A stretch of 14,465 bases of DNA from JAVBPP01 sp031549535 (lineage in GTDB: Bacteria > Bacillota > Clostridia > Oscillospirales > Acutalibacteraceae). The stretch spans positions 1 through 14,465 of the forward strand of contig JAVBPP010000075.1 of NCBI GenBank assembly GCA_031549535.1. The letters are read 5' to 3'. Position numbers and translations under genes: made by a program. The stretch's first letter is position 1; each line of letters starts with the position of its first letter. Below, piece after piece: positions 7,378-14,409 of the stretch. The notes under the pieces were generated by a model. That model made no database searches and was not told the DNA's origin. It saw only the letters and a program-made list of their open reading frames with translations.

Positions 7378-8424
7378 ATGATTATTTTTCCTGCAATTGA
7401 CATTAAAAACGGCGAATGTGTGCGCCTGTATCAGGGCGCAATGGAAACGGCGGAAAAAGTGGCGGAACATCCGCTGGAAACTGCGCTCGCATTCCGAAAG
7501 GCGGGTGCTGCGTGGATTCATATGGTGGATTTGGACGGCGCCGTCTCCGGTAAACGCGTCAACAGCGCAATTTTTTTGGAGATAGCGGAAAAAAGCGGCC
7601 TTAACGTAGAGCTCGGTGGCGGCATTCGCACCATGGAAGATATTCGCTTTTATTTGGAAAACGGCATCGCCCGCGTGGTGCTTGGTTCTGTGGCGTTGAA
7701 GAACCCCGCGCTGGTGAAAGAGGCCTGTGCGCTTTATGGGGAGCGCATTGCCGTTGGCATAGATGCACGCGGCGGCAAGGTGACAACGGAAGGCTGGGTT
7801 GACAAAAGCGATGTGGACTATATCACCCTCGCGCAGGAGATGGTGAAAAGCGGTGTGCGCTGTATCATTTTTACCGATATTGACCGGGACGGCATGCTCT
7901 CCGGACCGAACCTGGCGCAGCTTGCGGCTCTGGCGGACGCTGTGGACTGCCGCGTCATCGCCAGCGGCGGTATTACCGATCTCAAGGATATCAAGGCACT
8001 GCAGGAGTTGGGACTTTACGGTGCAATCTGTGGGCGTTCCATCTATGCGGGCAGCTTAAAGCTGGAGGAGGCAATTTTTCAGGCAAAGCAAACGGAGGGG
8101 CCGGATGCACTTTTTCAAAAAGCGGATTTGATTCCGGCCGTGATACAGGATGCGGCGAGTGGGCAGGTGCTGATGCTCGCCTATATGAACCGGGAATCCC
8201 TTGAAAAAACGTTGGAAAGCGGGTATACTTGGTTTTACAGCCGCTCCCGCAGCTGCCTGTGGAACAAGGGTGCCTCCAGCGGCCACCTGCAAAAGGTTCT
8301 CAGCATTCATGCGGATTGTGACCGCGATACGTTACTGATTCAAGTGGAGCAAACAGGCAGCGCCTGCCACACCGACAGAAAAAGTTGCTTTTTTAACCCC
8401 GTAAGGAAAGGAGAATGGGTATGA
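7378..8424 (+). CDS. hisA-hisI: Fused HisA-HisI: ProFAR isomerase + PRA-CH (phosphoribosyl-AMP cyclohydrolase)
   Basis: One uninterrupted 348-residue frame encodes two enzymes. Residues 1 to about 240 are HisA, the TIM-barrel ProFAR isomerase, with catalytic Asp8 (FPAIDI), Asp129 (VGIDARGG) and Thr166 (FTDIDRDG), and the phosphate-binding blocks ELGGGIR and IASGGI. Residues about 245-348 are HisI, the zinc/magnesium phosphoribosyl-AMP cyclohydrolase, with VLMLAYMNRESL, TWFYSRSR, SGHLQKV, the DCDRD metal site (313-317) and Cys330/Cys337 in ACHTDRKSCFF. The join (bases about 8095-8112) is a short linker with no stop. HisF normally lies between these two and is missing. The barrel is HisA-type throughout (YGAICGRSIYAG end), so it is not a HisA/HisF hybrid. 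The ribosome site is weak or distant (AAAGGA, 7358-7363). The 3' end overlaps the next gene by ATGA. Confidence 0.95.
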   Translation: MIIFPAIDIKNGECVRLYQGAMETAEKVAEHPLETALAFRKAGAAWIHMVDLDGAVSGKRVNSAIFLEIAEKSGLNVELGGGIRTMEDIRFYLENGIARVVLGSVALKNPALVKEACALYGERIAVGIDARGGKVTTEGWVDKSDVDYITLAQEMVKSGVRCIIFTDIDRDGMLSGPNLAQLAALADAVDCRVIASGGITDLKDIKALQELGLYGAICGRSIYAGSLKLEEAIFQAKQTEGPDALFQKADLIPAVIQDAASGQVLMLAYMNRESLEKTLESGYTWFYSRSRSCLWNKGASSGHLQKVLSIHADCDRDTLLIQVEQTGSACHTDRKSCFFNPVRKGEWV

Positions 8425-8672
8425 GTGCATCCCGCCAGCGTATGTTTGCCTATCTTGGCTTGTTTGCCCTGCTGCTGACAGCCCTGTCCGCCCTGCAAAT
8501 TGGGCAGATGACGGGCAGTCTGCTCTTTCTTATACTCGCGGTGCTCACGATTGCGGCGGGTCTTTACAGCCTGCGCCTTGCCTATGGGGAGTTTGTGACA
8601 GAAACATACACACAGCCGAAGCCGGTGACGATATATGTGAATCATCATGCCGCGTTTGCTTATGCGGCCTAA
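8421..8672 (+). CDS. Small two-helix membrane protein of unknown function in the his operon
   Basis: An 83-residue hydrophobic protein that I do not recognise. Two membrane segments are apparent, about residues 7-26 (MFAYLGLFALLLTALSALQI) and 33-54, followed by a polar tail of about 28 residues rich in Thr, Tyr and Pro. The ATG at 8421 is chosen because AAAGGAG (8407-8413) sits seven bases upstream and the codon overlaps the hisA-hisI stop in an ATGA. An ATG at 8415 would be only one base from that site. hisE follows 14 bp later. Its lodging between two cytoplasmic histidine enzymes points to co-expression but says nothing about function; it could be a passenger. Confidence 0.75.
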   Translation: MSASRQRMFAYLGLFALLLTALSALQIGQMTGSLLFLILAVLTIAAGLYSLRLAYGEFVTETYTQPKPVTIYVNHHAAFAYAA

Positions 8673-8686
8673 CGGAGGGTTAGAAG

Positions 8687-9013
8687 ATGCAGGATGTATT
8701 GATTGAATTATACCAAACGATAGTGGCGCGCAAGGAAAATCCGCAGGAGGGTTCCTATACCTGCTATTTGTTTGAAAAGGGTCTGGATAAAATCTTAAAG
8801 AAGTGCGGTGAGGAATGCGCGGAAACCATCATTGCCGCCAAGAACGGGGATAACGCGGAGCTGATACTCGAAATTAGTGATTTGCTGTTTCACTTGCAGG
8901 TGCTCATGGCGCAGCAGGGGATTACTCCGCAGGATATTGCCGCAGAGCTGCAAAAACGCAGCGCAAAAACAGGAAACCTGAAGCAGATGCATGTAACAGA
9001 TAAAAACTCGTAA
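8687..9013 (+). CDS. hisE: Phosphoribosyl-ATP pyrophosphatase (HisE)
   Basis: It hydrolyses phosphoribosyl-ATP to phosphoribosyl-AMP and pyrophosphate, the second step of the pathway. The product has 108 residues and is an all-alpha MazG-superfamily NTP pyrophosphohydrolase. The metal-binding pattern is visible as GEECAE (41-46) and EISD (62-65), within the family context SYTCYLFEKGLDKILKKCGEE. The ribosome site GGAGG lies before the ATG. In many bacteria HisI and HisE are fused; here HisI is fused to HisA instead, and HisE stands alone after the small membrane protein. It is the last recognisable histidine gene. Confidence 0.95.
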   Translation: MQDVLIELYQTIVARKENPQEGSYTCYLFEKGLDKILKKCGEECAETIIAAKNGDNAELILEISDLLFHLQVLMAQQGITPQDIAAELQKRSAKTGNLKQMHVTDKNS

Positions 9014-9030
9014 CGGCTTGGGAGTGCGCA

Positions 9031-10320
9031 ATGCGCGAGAAAAACAGTTCTGACAAATCAAAACCCTGGTATAAGCTGGATAATGCAGGTAAAATATTTC
9101 CGGGTCAAAACAGCTCGAAATATTCCAACATCTTCCGCTTTGCCGTTGTTTTGCATGCCCAGGTGAATCCGGCGCTGCTGCAAACGGCGCTGGAACAAAC
9201 GCTCGTTCGCTTCCCGTGCTTTCATGTCCGGATGCGCAGGGGTGTTTTTTGGTATTATCTGGAGCATAACAGCCACCCGGCTCCGCCTGTTTTGGAGGAT
9301 GTCAATAACCCCTGCACCCGCGTGAAATGGAACGAGAACCTCGGCTTTTTATTCCGCGTATATTACTATGATAAGCGCATAGCGGTTGAATTTTTTCACG
9401 CCCTGACGGACGCCTTTGGCGCAACGCGCTTTCTTATGACCTTAACGGCCTGTTACCTGCGTTTAAATGGAGCCGCCATTCCGCCCGGGGAAAGTGTTTT
9501 GGATTTGGAGCAGCCGCCGGATCCGCAGGAGATGGAGGACGCTTTTTTACGCTGCGCAACTTCCGGCGTTAAGCTTTCCCGCAAAAAGAGCTTTGTCTAC
9601 CACGCGAAGGGGACAAGGCTGCCCCCCCACACCATGCATGCGCTCACAGGCTATCTGCCGGTTGAAAAGCTCAAGCAGGAGGCGGCGCGGTATGGCGCAA
9701 CGATTACAGAATACCTTGCGGCTCAGCTTTTGGATATACTTTATCGCAAACAGTTGGCGGAGGAAAAAAAGCAGAAGGAAGTCAGCGTGCAAATTCCTGT
9801 GAACCTGCGCGGCTTCTTCCCCAGCAAAACACTGCGCAATTTTTCGCTCACCTACAACGCGCGCATCAATCCCAATATGGGGGAATACAGCTTTGCGGAA
9901 ATTCTAAAGCAAGTTTCGCTGTATCTGCGTTATGTCAACAACGAAAAAGAGCTCAACGCGATGATGGCGGCGAACCTGGGTATCGAGTCCAACCCCTTCA
10001 CCCGCGCGATTCCGCTGCCGCTGAAGAACCTGAGTATTTTTTTGGTGTTTTTATTGACAGGGGAAAAAACCACCAGCGTTTTGTTTTCGAATCTCGGTAT
10101 TGTAAAAGTGCCGCAGGAAATGGAGCCGTATCTCGAGCGGATGCTGCTCATGACAGGACCCGGCCTGCGCAATACGGCGCGTTTCGCCTGCGTGAGTTAC
10201 AATGGCACGCTGGCAATCAGCCTGGCGAGCATTTTTGAGCAGACGGATATTGAGCGGGAGCTGTTTACCCGGCTGGTGAAGCTGGGTATACCCGTGCAAG
10301 TAGAGAGTAATATACAGTGA
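9031..10320 (+). CDS. Condensation-domain / alcohol-acetyltransferase-like protein
   Basis: A 429-residue protein of the CoA-dependent acyltransferase superfamily that includes alcohol acetyltransferases and NRPS condensation domains. The opening WYKLDNAGKIFPGQNSSKYS is characteristic of a Firmicute group usually annotated as alcohol acetyltransferase. The active-site HxxxD motif is present as His123-ALT-Asp127 (FFHALTDAFG), with a C-terminal-half segment IPVNLRGFFPSKTLRNFS typical of the second subdomain. It therefore looks catalytically competent, joining an acyl donor to a hydroxyl or amine acceptor; neither substrate can be read from the sequence. It starts 17 bp after hisE with a GGGAG ribosome site and is followed 12 bp later by the zinc-ribbon membrane protein, a pairing I recognise in other Clostridia. 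Confidence 0.75.
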   Translation: MREKNSSDKSKPWYKLDNAGKIFPGQNSSKYSNIFRFAVVLHAQVNPALLQTALEQTLVRFPCFHVRMRRGVFWYYLEHNSHPAPPVLEDVNNPCTRVKWNENLGFLFRVYYYDKRIAVEFFHALTDAFGATRFLMTLTACYLRLNGAAIPPGESVLDLEQPPDPQEMEDAFLRCATSGVKLSRKKSFVYHAKGTRLPPHTMHALTGYLPVEKLKQEAARYGATITEYLAAQLLDILYRKQLAEEKKQKEVSVQIPVNLRGFFPSKTLRNFSLTYNARINPNMGEYSFAEILKQVSLYLRYVNNEKELNAMMAANLGIESNPFTRAIPLPLKNLSIFLVFLLTGEKTTSVLFSNLGIVKVPQEMEPYLERMLLMTGPGLRNTARFACVSYNGTLAISLASIFEQTDIERELFTRLVKLGIPVQVESNIQ

Positions 10321-10332
10321 GGTGATAAAGCA

Positions 10333-11043
10333 ATGCCCTATTGTGTTAAATGCGGAGTGGAGCTGGAGCAGGCGGCTAAACGTTGCCCGCTTTGCGCCAC
10401 ATCGGTTCTGCTGCCGCCGGAGCTGAAGCAGGAGCAGGAGACGGCGCTCCCTGCTTATCCGGAACGGCTGGTGATTCCGCAGAACACGAATCGCCGCTTC
10501 ACCTCCTTCATCCTTTCTGTTGTGCTGTTGATTCCCAATATTGTTTGTGTGCTCACAGACTTTGTGTTTTCACCCAACAGCCATTGGTCCATCTATGTCA
10601 ACGCCGCGAGCGTGCTCATTTTTCTGCTCCTCATTTTGCCGGGCTTTATGCAAAAGGCATCCGCCTATTTGCTTTTGAGTATTGATGCGGCCGCAGTTTG
10701 TCTGTTTTTTTATTTGATTTCGTCAGAAGACGGCATGCCGGGCTGGTATATCCCCCTTGCGCTGCCCTTGATATTTGGGCTGTTTGCCATGCTCTTCGTC
10801 TGGGCGTTTTGGCTGAAACGCAAAAAGCACGCCTGGCCGTCTATTGTTGTGGCGGTGCTTATGTGCGTGAGTGCGTACAGCGTACTATTGGAGCTGGTAG
10901 TTACCAACTATCTGCTGCACCATTTTTCGCTGGGCATTTCATTGATTGTTGTGGCCTCCTGCGCGGCGCTGAGTTGCTTTTTTATCGCAGTGCGGCAGAA
11001 CAAGCATCTGCGCGCGTGGCTGACAAAAAAATTCTTTGTTTAA
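10333..11043 (+). CDS. Zinc-ribbon, six-helix membrane protein (DUF6320-like)
   Basis: A 236-residue protein with an N-terminal zinc ribbon formed by two CxxC knuckles (Cys4/Cys7 and Cys18/Cys21), a Pro/Glu-rich linker to about residue 55, and six likely transmembrane helices that fill the rest. It ends with a basic tail (RQNKHLRAWLTKKFFV). I believe this matches the DUF6320 group, found beside acetyltransferase-like genes such as the one directly upstream; that link is from memory. The domain layout suggests a membrane partner whose ribbon faces the cytosol and contacts a soluble protein, perhaps the acyltransferase. There is no known activity. GGTGA precedes the ATG. Confidence 0.7.
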   Translation: MPYCVKCGVELEQAAKRCPLCATSVLLPPELKQEQETALPAYPERLVIPQNTNRRFTSFILSVVLLIPNIVCVLTDFVFSPNSHWSIYVNAASVLIFLLLILPGFMQKASAYLLLSIDAAAVCLFFYLISSEDGMPGWYIPLALPLIFGLFAMLFVWAFWLKRKKHAWPSIVVAVLMCVSAYSVLLELVVTNYLLHHFSLGISLIVVASCAALSCFFIAVRQNKHLRAWLTKKFFV

Positions 11044-11055
11044 GGAGGGGGAACT

Positions 11056-11667
11056 GTGCAAGCGGAACGGGTATTGCAGGATATCACAAACTTCATTTTT
11101 CTGGAAGAGGAGCCGCAGCCTGCTGATATCATCTTTATCCCGGGCGGGTCTTATCCGCAAATCGCGGAGCGTGCGGCGGCACTTTGGAAGCAGGGCTTTG
11201 CACCTTATATTTTGCCCAGCGGGCAATACAGCGTCAAAGTCGGTCACTTCCCAGGCTGTGCGCTCCCGGATACGCCATATCACGGCAGCTATGAGACGGA
11301 GTGGGATTTCTTGCGCGCGGTGCTGGAATATAACGGTGTTGCACCCGGCGCAATTTTGCGGGAGGATCAGGCGACCTTCACCATGATGAATGCAGTGCTA
11401 TCCAAAGAGCTCACAGATTCCATGGGGCTTGCGGTCAAAACGGCCATCCTCTGCTGCAAGGCGTATCACGCGCGGCGCAGCTATCAATATTACCAGTCGG
11501 CTTATCCGGCTACACACATTATCGTATGCCCGGCGGAAACGAAGGGCATTGGGCGAAACAGCTGGCATCAGACAGAACTTGGCATCCACACGGTTTGCGG
11601 GGAGCTTGCACGCTGTGGGAATCAGTTCTCGGAAATATATGCGCAACTTGCACAAGGGAGGACATAA
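11056..11667 (+). CDS. YdcF/SanA-like DUF218 protein
   Basis: A 203-residue protein starting at GTG, set by AAGGAGGGGG ending about seven bases upstream. The DUF218 pattern is present: ADIIFIPGGSYPQIAERA near residue 23, a GFAPYILPSG strand-loop, REDQATFTMMNAV in place of the usual E-x-x-A-T-N-T-x-E-N block, and a final AILCCKAYHARRS segment. Members include E. coli YdcF, SanA and ElyC, which are tied to the cell envelope; ElyC affects undecaprenyl-phosphate use. This one has no signal peptide or membrane helix, so it is probably a cytoplasmic YdcF-type protein. Its biochemical role is unknown. Confidence 0.75.
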   Translation: MQAERVLQDITNFIFLEEEPQPADIIFIPGGSYPQIAERAAALWKQGFAPYILPSGQYSVKVGHFPGCALPDTPYHGSYETEWDFLRAVLEYNGVAPGAILREDQATFTMMNAVLSKELTDSMGLAVKTAILCCKAYHARRSYQYYQSAYPATHIIVCPAETKGIGRNSWHQTELGIHTVCGELARCGNQFSEIYAQLAQGRT

Positions 11668-11670
11668 ATT

Positions 11671-13134
11671 ATGGGTTGGTACATCACGCTTGGAATCATA
11701 GGGCTGTTTGTTTTGGTGACGCTGCTGCGTGCAGCGTTTTATAAGCCGAAAAAGCAGGATTTCGGAGCACTGTCGGAGGAAAAGGTGGATGGCGAACGCG
11801 CCATACGCCGTTTGAGTGAGGCAATTCAGATACCCACCATATCCTATCCGGATGAGAGTAAGATGGATTGGGAAAAATTCCGGGAATTTCACGCGTTCTT
11901 AGAACGTTCTTATCCGCTTGTGCACAGTAAGCTCAGCCGTGAGAATATCTCCGCGGCAAGTCTGCTGTACCGCTGGAAAGGGAAAGACAGCAGCTTGGAT
12001 GCCATTGCGCTGCTGTCCCACCAGGATGTTGTACCCGTTACCTCCGGCACAGAGGGTGATTGGACACATCCGCCTTTTTCCGGCCATGTAGGGGAGGGCT
12101 TCATCTGGGGACGCGGCGCAATAGATATGAAAAACCATCTCATTTGCACCATGGAAGCGGTGGAAACCCTTTTGGAACAGGGCTTTGAGCCGGAACGGGA
12201 TGTCTACATCTGCTTTGGGCATGACGAAGAAGTGGTCGGCGGAGAGGTTTCCGGCGCAAAGGACATTGTGCAAGCCTTGAAAGAGCGCGGTGTACACTTG
12301 GACTGTGTGCTGGATGAGGGCGGGCCCTTCCTCCCGCTTAAGCTGAAAGGGCTTATTGATAAAAACATTATAGCCGTCGGCATTTCTGAAAAAGGATATG
12401 CGGACTATGAAATCAGCATCGCCGCTAAGGGCGGGCACTCCTCCACGCCGCCGAACCATTCCGCGCTGGGGGAATTGGCTGTGGCGATTCAGGAGCTGGA
12501 AAATCATCAGTTCCGCGCCAAAATGTTGCCCTATCTTTCAGAGCTGCTGGGCAATATCGGGCGTTCCACGACTTACCCGGCGCGGCTGTTATTTTGTAAC
12601 ATGTGGCTGTTGAAACCCTTGATAAAACTGATTATGAAACGCATTCCCGCCGCCGCGAGCCTGGTGCGCACGACCACCGCCGTCACCATGGCGCAGGGCA
12701 GCCCGGCCTGCAATGTGTTGCCGCAAAAGGCAGTGGCGAATGTCAATTTCCGCATGATGCCCGGCACGAGCCTGGCGGACGTAAAGGCACACATCCGTAA
12801 AGTTGTCTCCAACAAAAAATTAGAAATCACCTACATTAAGGGCAAAGAGGCCTCGCCCTTTTCACCCACGGATTCCCGTGCTTATCTGGCGATTGAACAG
12901 CTCTGCAAGCAACAGGAGCCAAACAGCGTCATGGCGCCGTTTCTCGTTATGGGCGGCACAGATTCCGCGTTTTATGAGCCGATTTGCAGTAATATCTACC
13001 GCTTTTCCCCCTTTCGCATCACACCGAATTTGCTCACCGCCGCGCATGCAACCGATGAACGCGTACCTGTTGAGAGTGTCGGCAATGCCGTAGCGTTTTT
13101 TATCCGCTACATCCGCGCATTGTCGCAAAAGTAA
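11671..13134 (+). CDS. Membrane-anchored M20 metallopeptidase (carboxypeptidase S / PM20D1-like)
   Basis: A 487-residue M20-family di-zinc hydrolase with an N-terminal membrane helix (residues 3-23). The metal and catalytic residues are all present: His117 and Asp119 in LLSHQDVVPV, Asp152 in GRGAIDMKN, Glu186-Glu187 in GHDEEVVGG, Asp215 in LDEGGP and His459 in AAHATDERV. Length and motif spacing resemble yeast carboxypeptidase S and mammalian PM20D1, which cleaves or forms N-fatty-acyl amino acids, more than ArgE or DapE. Likely reactions are hydrolysis of a dipeptide or an N-acyl amino acid. The anchor is not followed by a cleavage site. GGGAGG lies ten bases before the ATG, and the start is three bases after the upstream stop. 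Confidence 0.88.
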   Translation: MGWYITLGIIGLFVLVTLLRAAFYKPKKQDFGALSEEKVDGERAIRRLSEAIQIPTISYPDESKMDWEKFREFHAFLERSYPLVHSKLSRENISAASLLYRWKGKDSSLDAIALLSHQDVVPVTSGTEGDWTHPPFSGHVGEGFIWGRGAIDMKNHLICTMEAVETLLEQGFEPERDVYICFGHDEEVVGGEVSGAKDIVQALKERGVHLDCVLDEGGPFLPLKLKGLIDKNIIAVGISEKGYADYEISIAAKGGHSSTPPNHSALGELAVAIQELENHQFRAKMLPYLSELLGNIGRSTTYPARLLFCNMWLLKPLIKLIMKRIPAAASLVRTTTAVTMAQGSPACNVLPQKAVANVNFRMMPGTSLADVKAHIRKVVSNKKLEITYIKGKEASPFSPTDSRAYLAIEQLCKQQEPNSVMAPFLVMGGTDSAFYEPICSNIYRFSPFRITPNLLTAAHATDERVPVESVGNAVAFFIRYIRALSQK

Positions 13135-13136
13135 AA

Positions 13137-14252
13137 ATGAAAATAGTAATTGCGCCGGATTCCTTTAAGGGAACGCTAACCGCAAACGAGGTTTGCGCTA
13201 TTATTGCAAGTGCTTTCCGCGAAACGGTAGCGGATTGTGAAATGATACAGCTCCCCGCCGCGGACGGCGGCGAGGGGCTTTGCGTTGCGTTGTCCGCCGT
13301 TCTGGACGGTGCCTGGATACAGGCGCAAACCACGGGTGTTTTCGGCGAGGCGATGACGGCCTCCTACTATATGCTGCCGGATAAAACCGCCGTGGTGGAA
13401 ATGGCAGCTTGCGCTGGGCTGCCGCTGGCGGGGGAGCGAAAAAATCCGGAGCAGGCAAGTACCTATGGGGTCGGTCTGCTGCTGCGGCATGCGGCACAAA
13501 ACGGCGCAAAGAAAATCCTGCTCGGCTTAGGCGGCAGCGCAAGCAATGACTGCGGCGTCGGTATGGCGGCAGCGTTAGGCTATCGCTTTTTAGACGAAGC
13601 AGGGGAGCGTGTTGAGCCTGTAGGGCAAAATCTGGCTCGCATTGCGCGCATCTGCCCGCCGAAAGAACCCTGGCGCATCCCGGTTATTGCGGCATGCGAT
13701 GTGGATAATCCATTATACGGAGCGCAGGGCGCGGCCTTTGTTTTTGCGCCGCAAAAAGGGGCGGACGCCGCTATGGTTCGAAGGCTGGATGATGGCCTGC
13801 GGCATGTGGCAAAGCTCATAGAGCGGGATTTGAACAGCAAGGTTGCGCAAAAAAAAGGCGCAGGAGCCGCAGGCGGCTTCGGCGCGGGTGCGATTGCCTT
13901 TTTGGGCGCTGAGCTGAAAAAGGGTATTGACATTGTTCTGGATGCGCTGCAGTTTGATCGGCAGATAGCGCAAGCGAGCCTCGTTATCACAGGGGAGGGG
14001 AAGCTTGACGCGCAAAGCGGCAGGGGAAAGGTGGTTTCCGGCGTTTTAGCACGCGCACAGCGGCAGAACATTCCGGCAATCATTATTTGCGGCTGTGCCG
14101 AGCCGGAAACGGCGCTTTACAGGGGAGTCACCCCGGTTTTTGCCTGCGGCAAAGCGAACCGGAGCATACAGGAACTGCAAAAAAATTGCAAGGGGGAGCT
14201 GTATCAAGCGGCTTGCAGGGCGGTACGGGCTATTGTGAGTGGGGCCATATAA
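13137..14252 (+). CDS. Glycerate kinase (GlxK/GarK family)
   Basis: A 371-residue, full-length member of glycerate kinase family 1, which phosphorylates D-glycerate with ATP to 2-phosphoglycerate (3-phosphoglycerate in some members), feeding glycolysis. Motifs are IAPDSFKGTLTANEV at the N terminus, PAADGGEG (39-46), LGLGGSASNDCGVGMAAALGY in the centre and ITGEGKLDAQSGRGK near the C terminus. The start is only two bases after the M20 stop and lacks any recognisable ribosome site (the preceding bases are A-rich), so translation probably depends on coupling. There is no obvious metabolic link to the genes upstream. No clear terminator follows; repeat remnants begin within 80 bp. Confidence 0.93.
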   Translation: MKIVIAPDSFKGTLTANEVCAIIASAFRETVADCEMIQLPAADGGEGLCVALSAVLDGAWIQAQTTGVFGEAMTASYYMLPDKTAVVEMAACAGLPLAGERKNPEQASTYGVGLLLRHAAQNGAKKILLGLGGSASNDCGVGMAAALGYRFLDEAGERVEPVGQNLARIARICPPKEPWRIPVIAACDVDNPLYGAQGAAFVFAPQKGADAAMVRRLDDGLRHVAKLIERDLNSKVAQKKGAGAAGGFGAGAIAFLGAELKKGIDIVLDALQFDRQIAQASLVITGEGKLDAQSGRGKVVSGVLARAQRQNIPAIIICGCAEPETALYRGVTPVFACGKANRSIQELQKNCKGELYQAACRAVRAIVSGAI

Positions 14253-14330
14253 AAAGACCCGCGATCGTCCGCTACAAAGGGAATATATTCACGGCTTTTC
14301 ATTTTTTCAATGTTCCCAGCAATTCTCTCC

Positions 14331-14354
14331 TCGACTTCTGCTTGGAATTAGTAT
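14331..14354. repeat. Terminal fragment of the copy-1 palindrome family (copy 3, partial)
   Basis: The segment ending CTTGGAATTAGTAT repeats the right end of copy 1 (2232-2255) with a few differences, and its reverse complement also matches the left end of copy 1 (ACTAAT-CCAAGCAGAA). A core-like GCGATCGTCCGC at 14261-14272 suggests a diverged right half-element of about 94 bp. No matching left arm is visible, because the glycerate kinase gene occupies that side. It looks like a decayed or half copy. Confidence 0.55.
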
Positions 14355-14362
14355 AAATATAA

Positions 14363-14409
14363 CGAAAACCTGCCTCAAAAGCAAATTTCAGCTTTTTCGA
14401 CAGGTTTCG
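14363..14409 (-). terminator. Hairpin, possible terminator of a minus-strand gene
   Basis: Arms 14363-14382 and 14391-14409 pair around an 8-nt loop, with AAACCTG against CAGGTTT and AAAGC against GCTTT as the firmest parts. Read on the minus strand, the outer arm ends GGTTTT, a short T run, whereas on the plus strand it is followed by CGAAAAA. It therefore suits a minus-strand transcript entering from the right. The T tract is short, so confidence is limited. Confidence 0.4.

Noticed and set aside
7378..8424. A HisA/HisF hybrid barrel created by recombination
   Set aside because: The barrel is HisA-like from FPAIDI to YGAICGRSIYAG; no HisF-type C-terminal block is seen, so HisF is absent, not merged.
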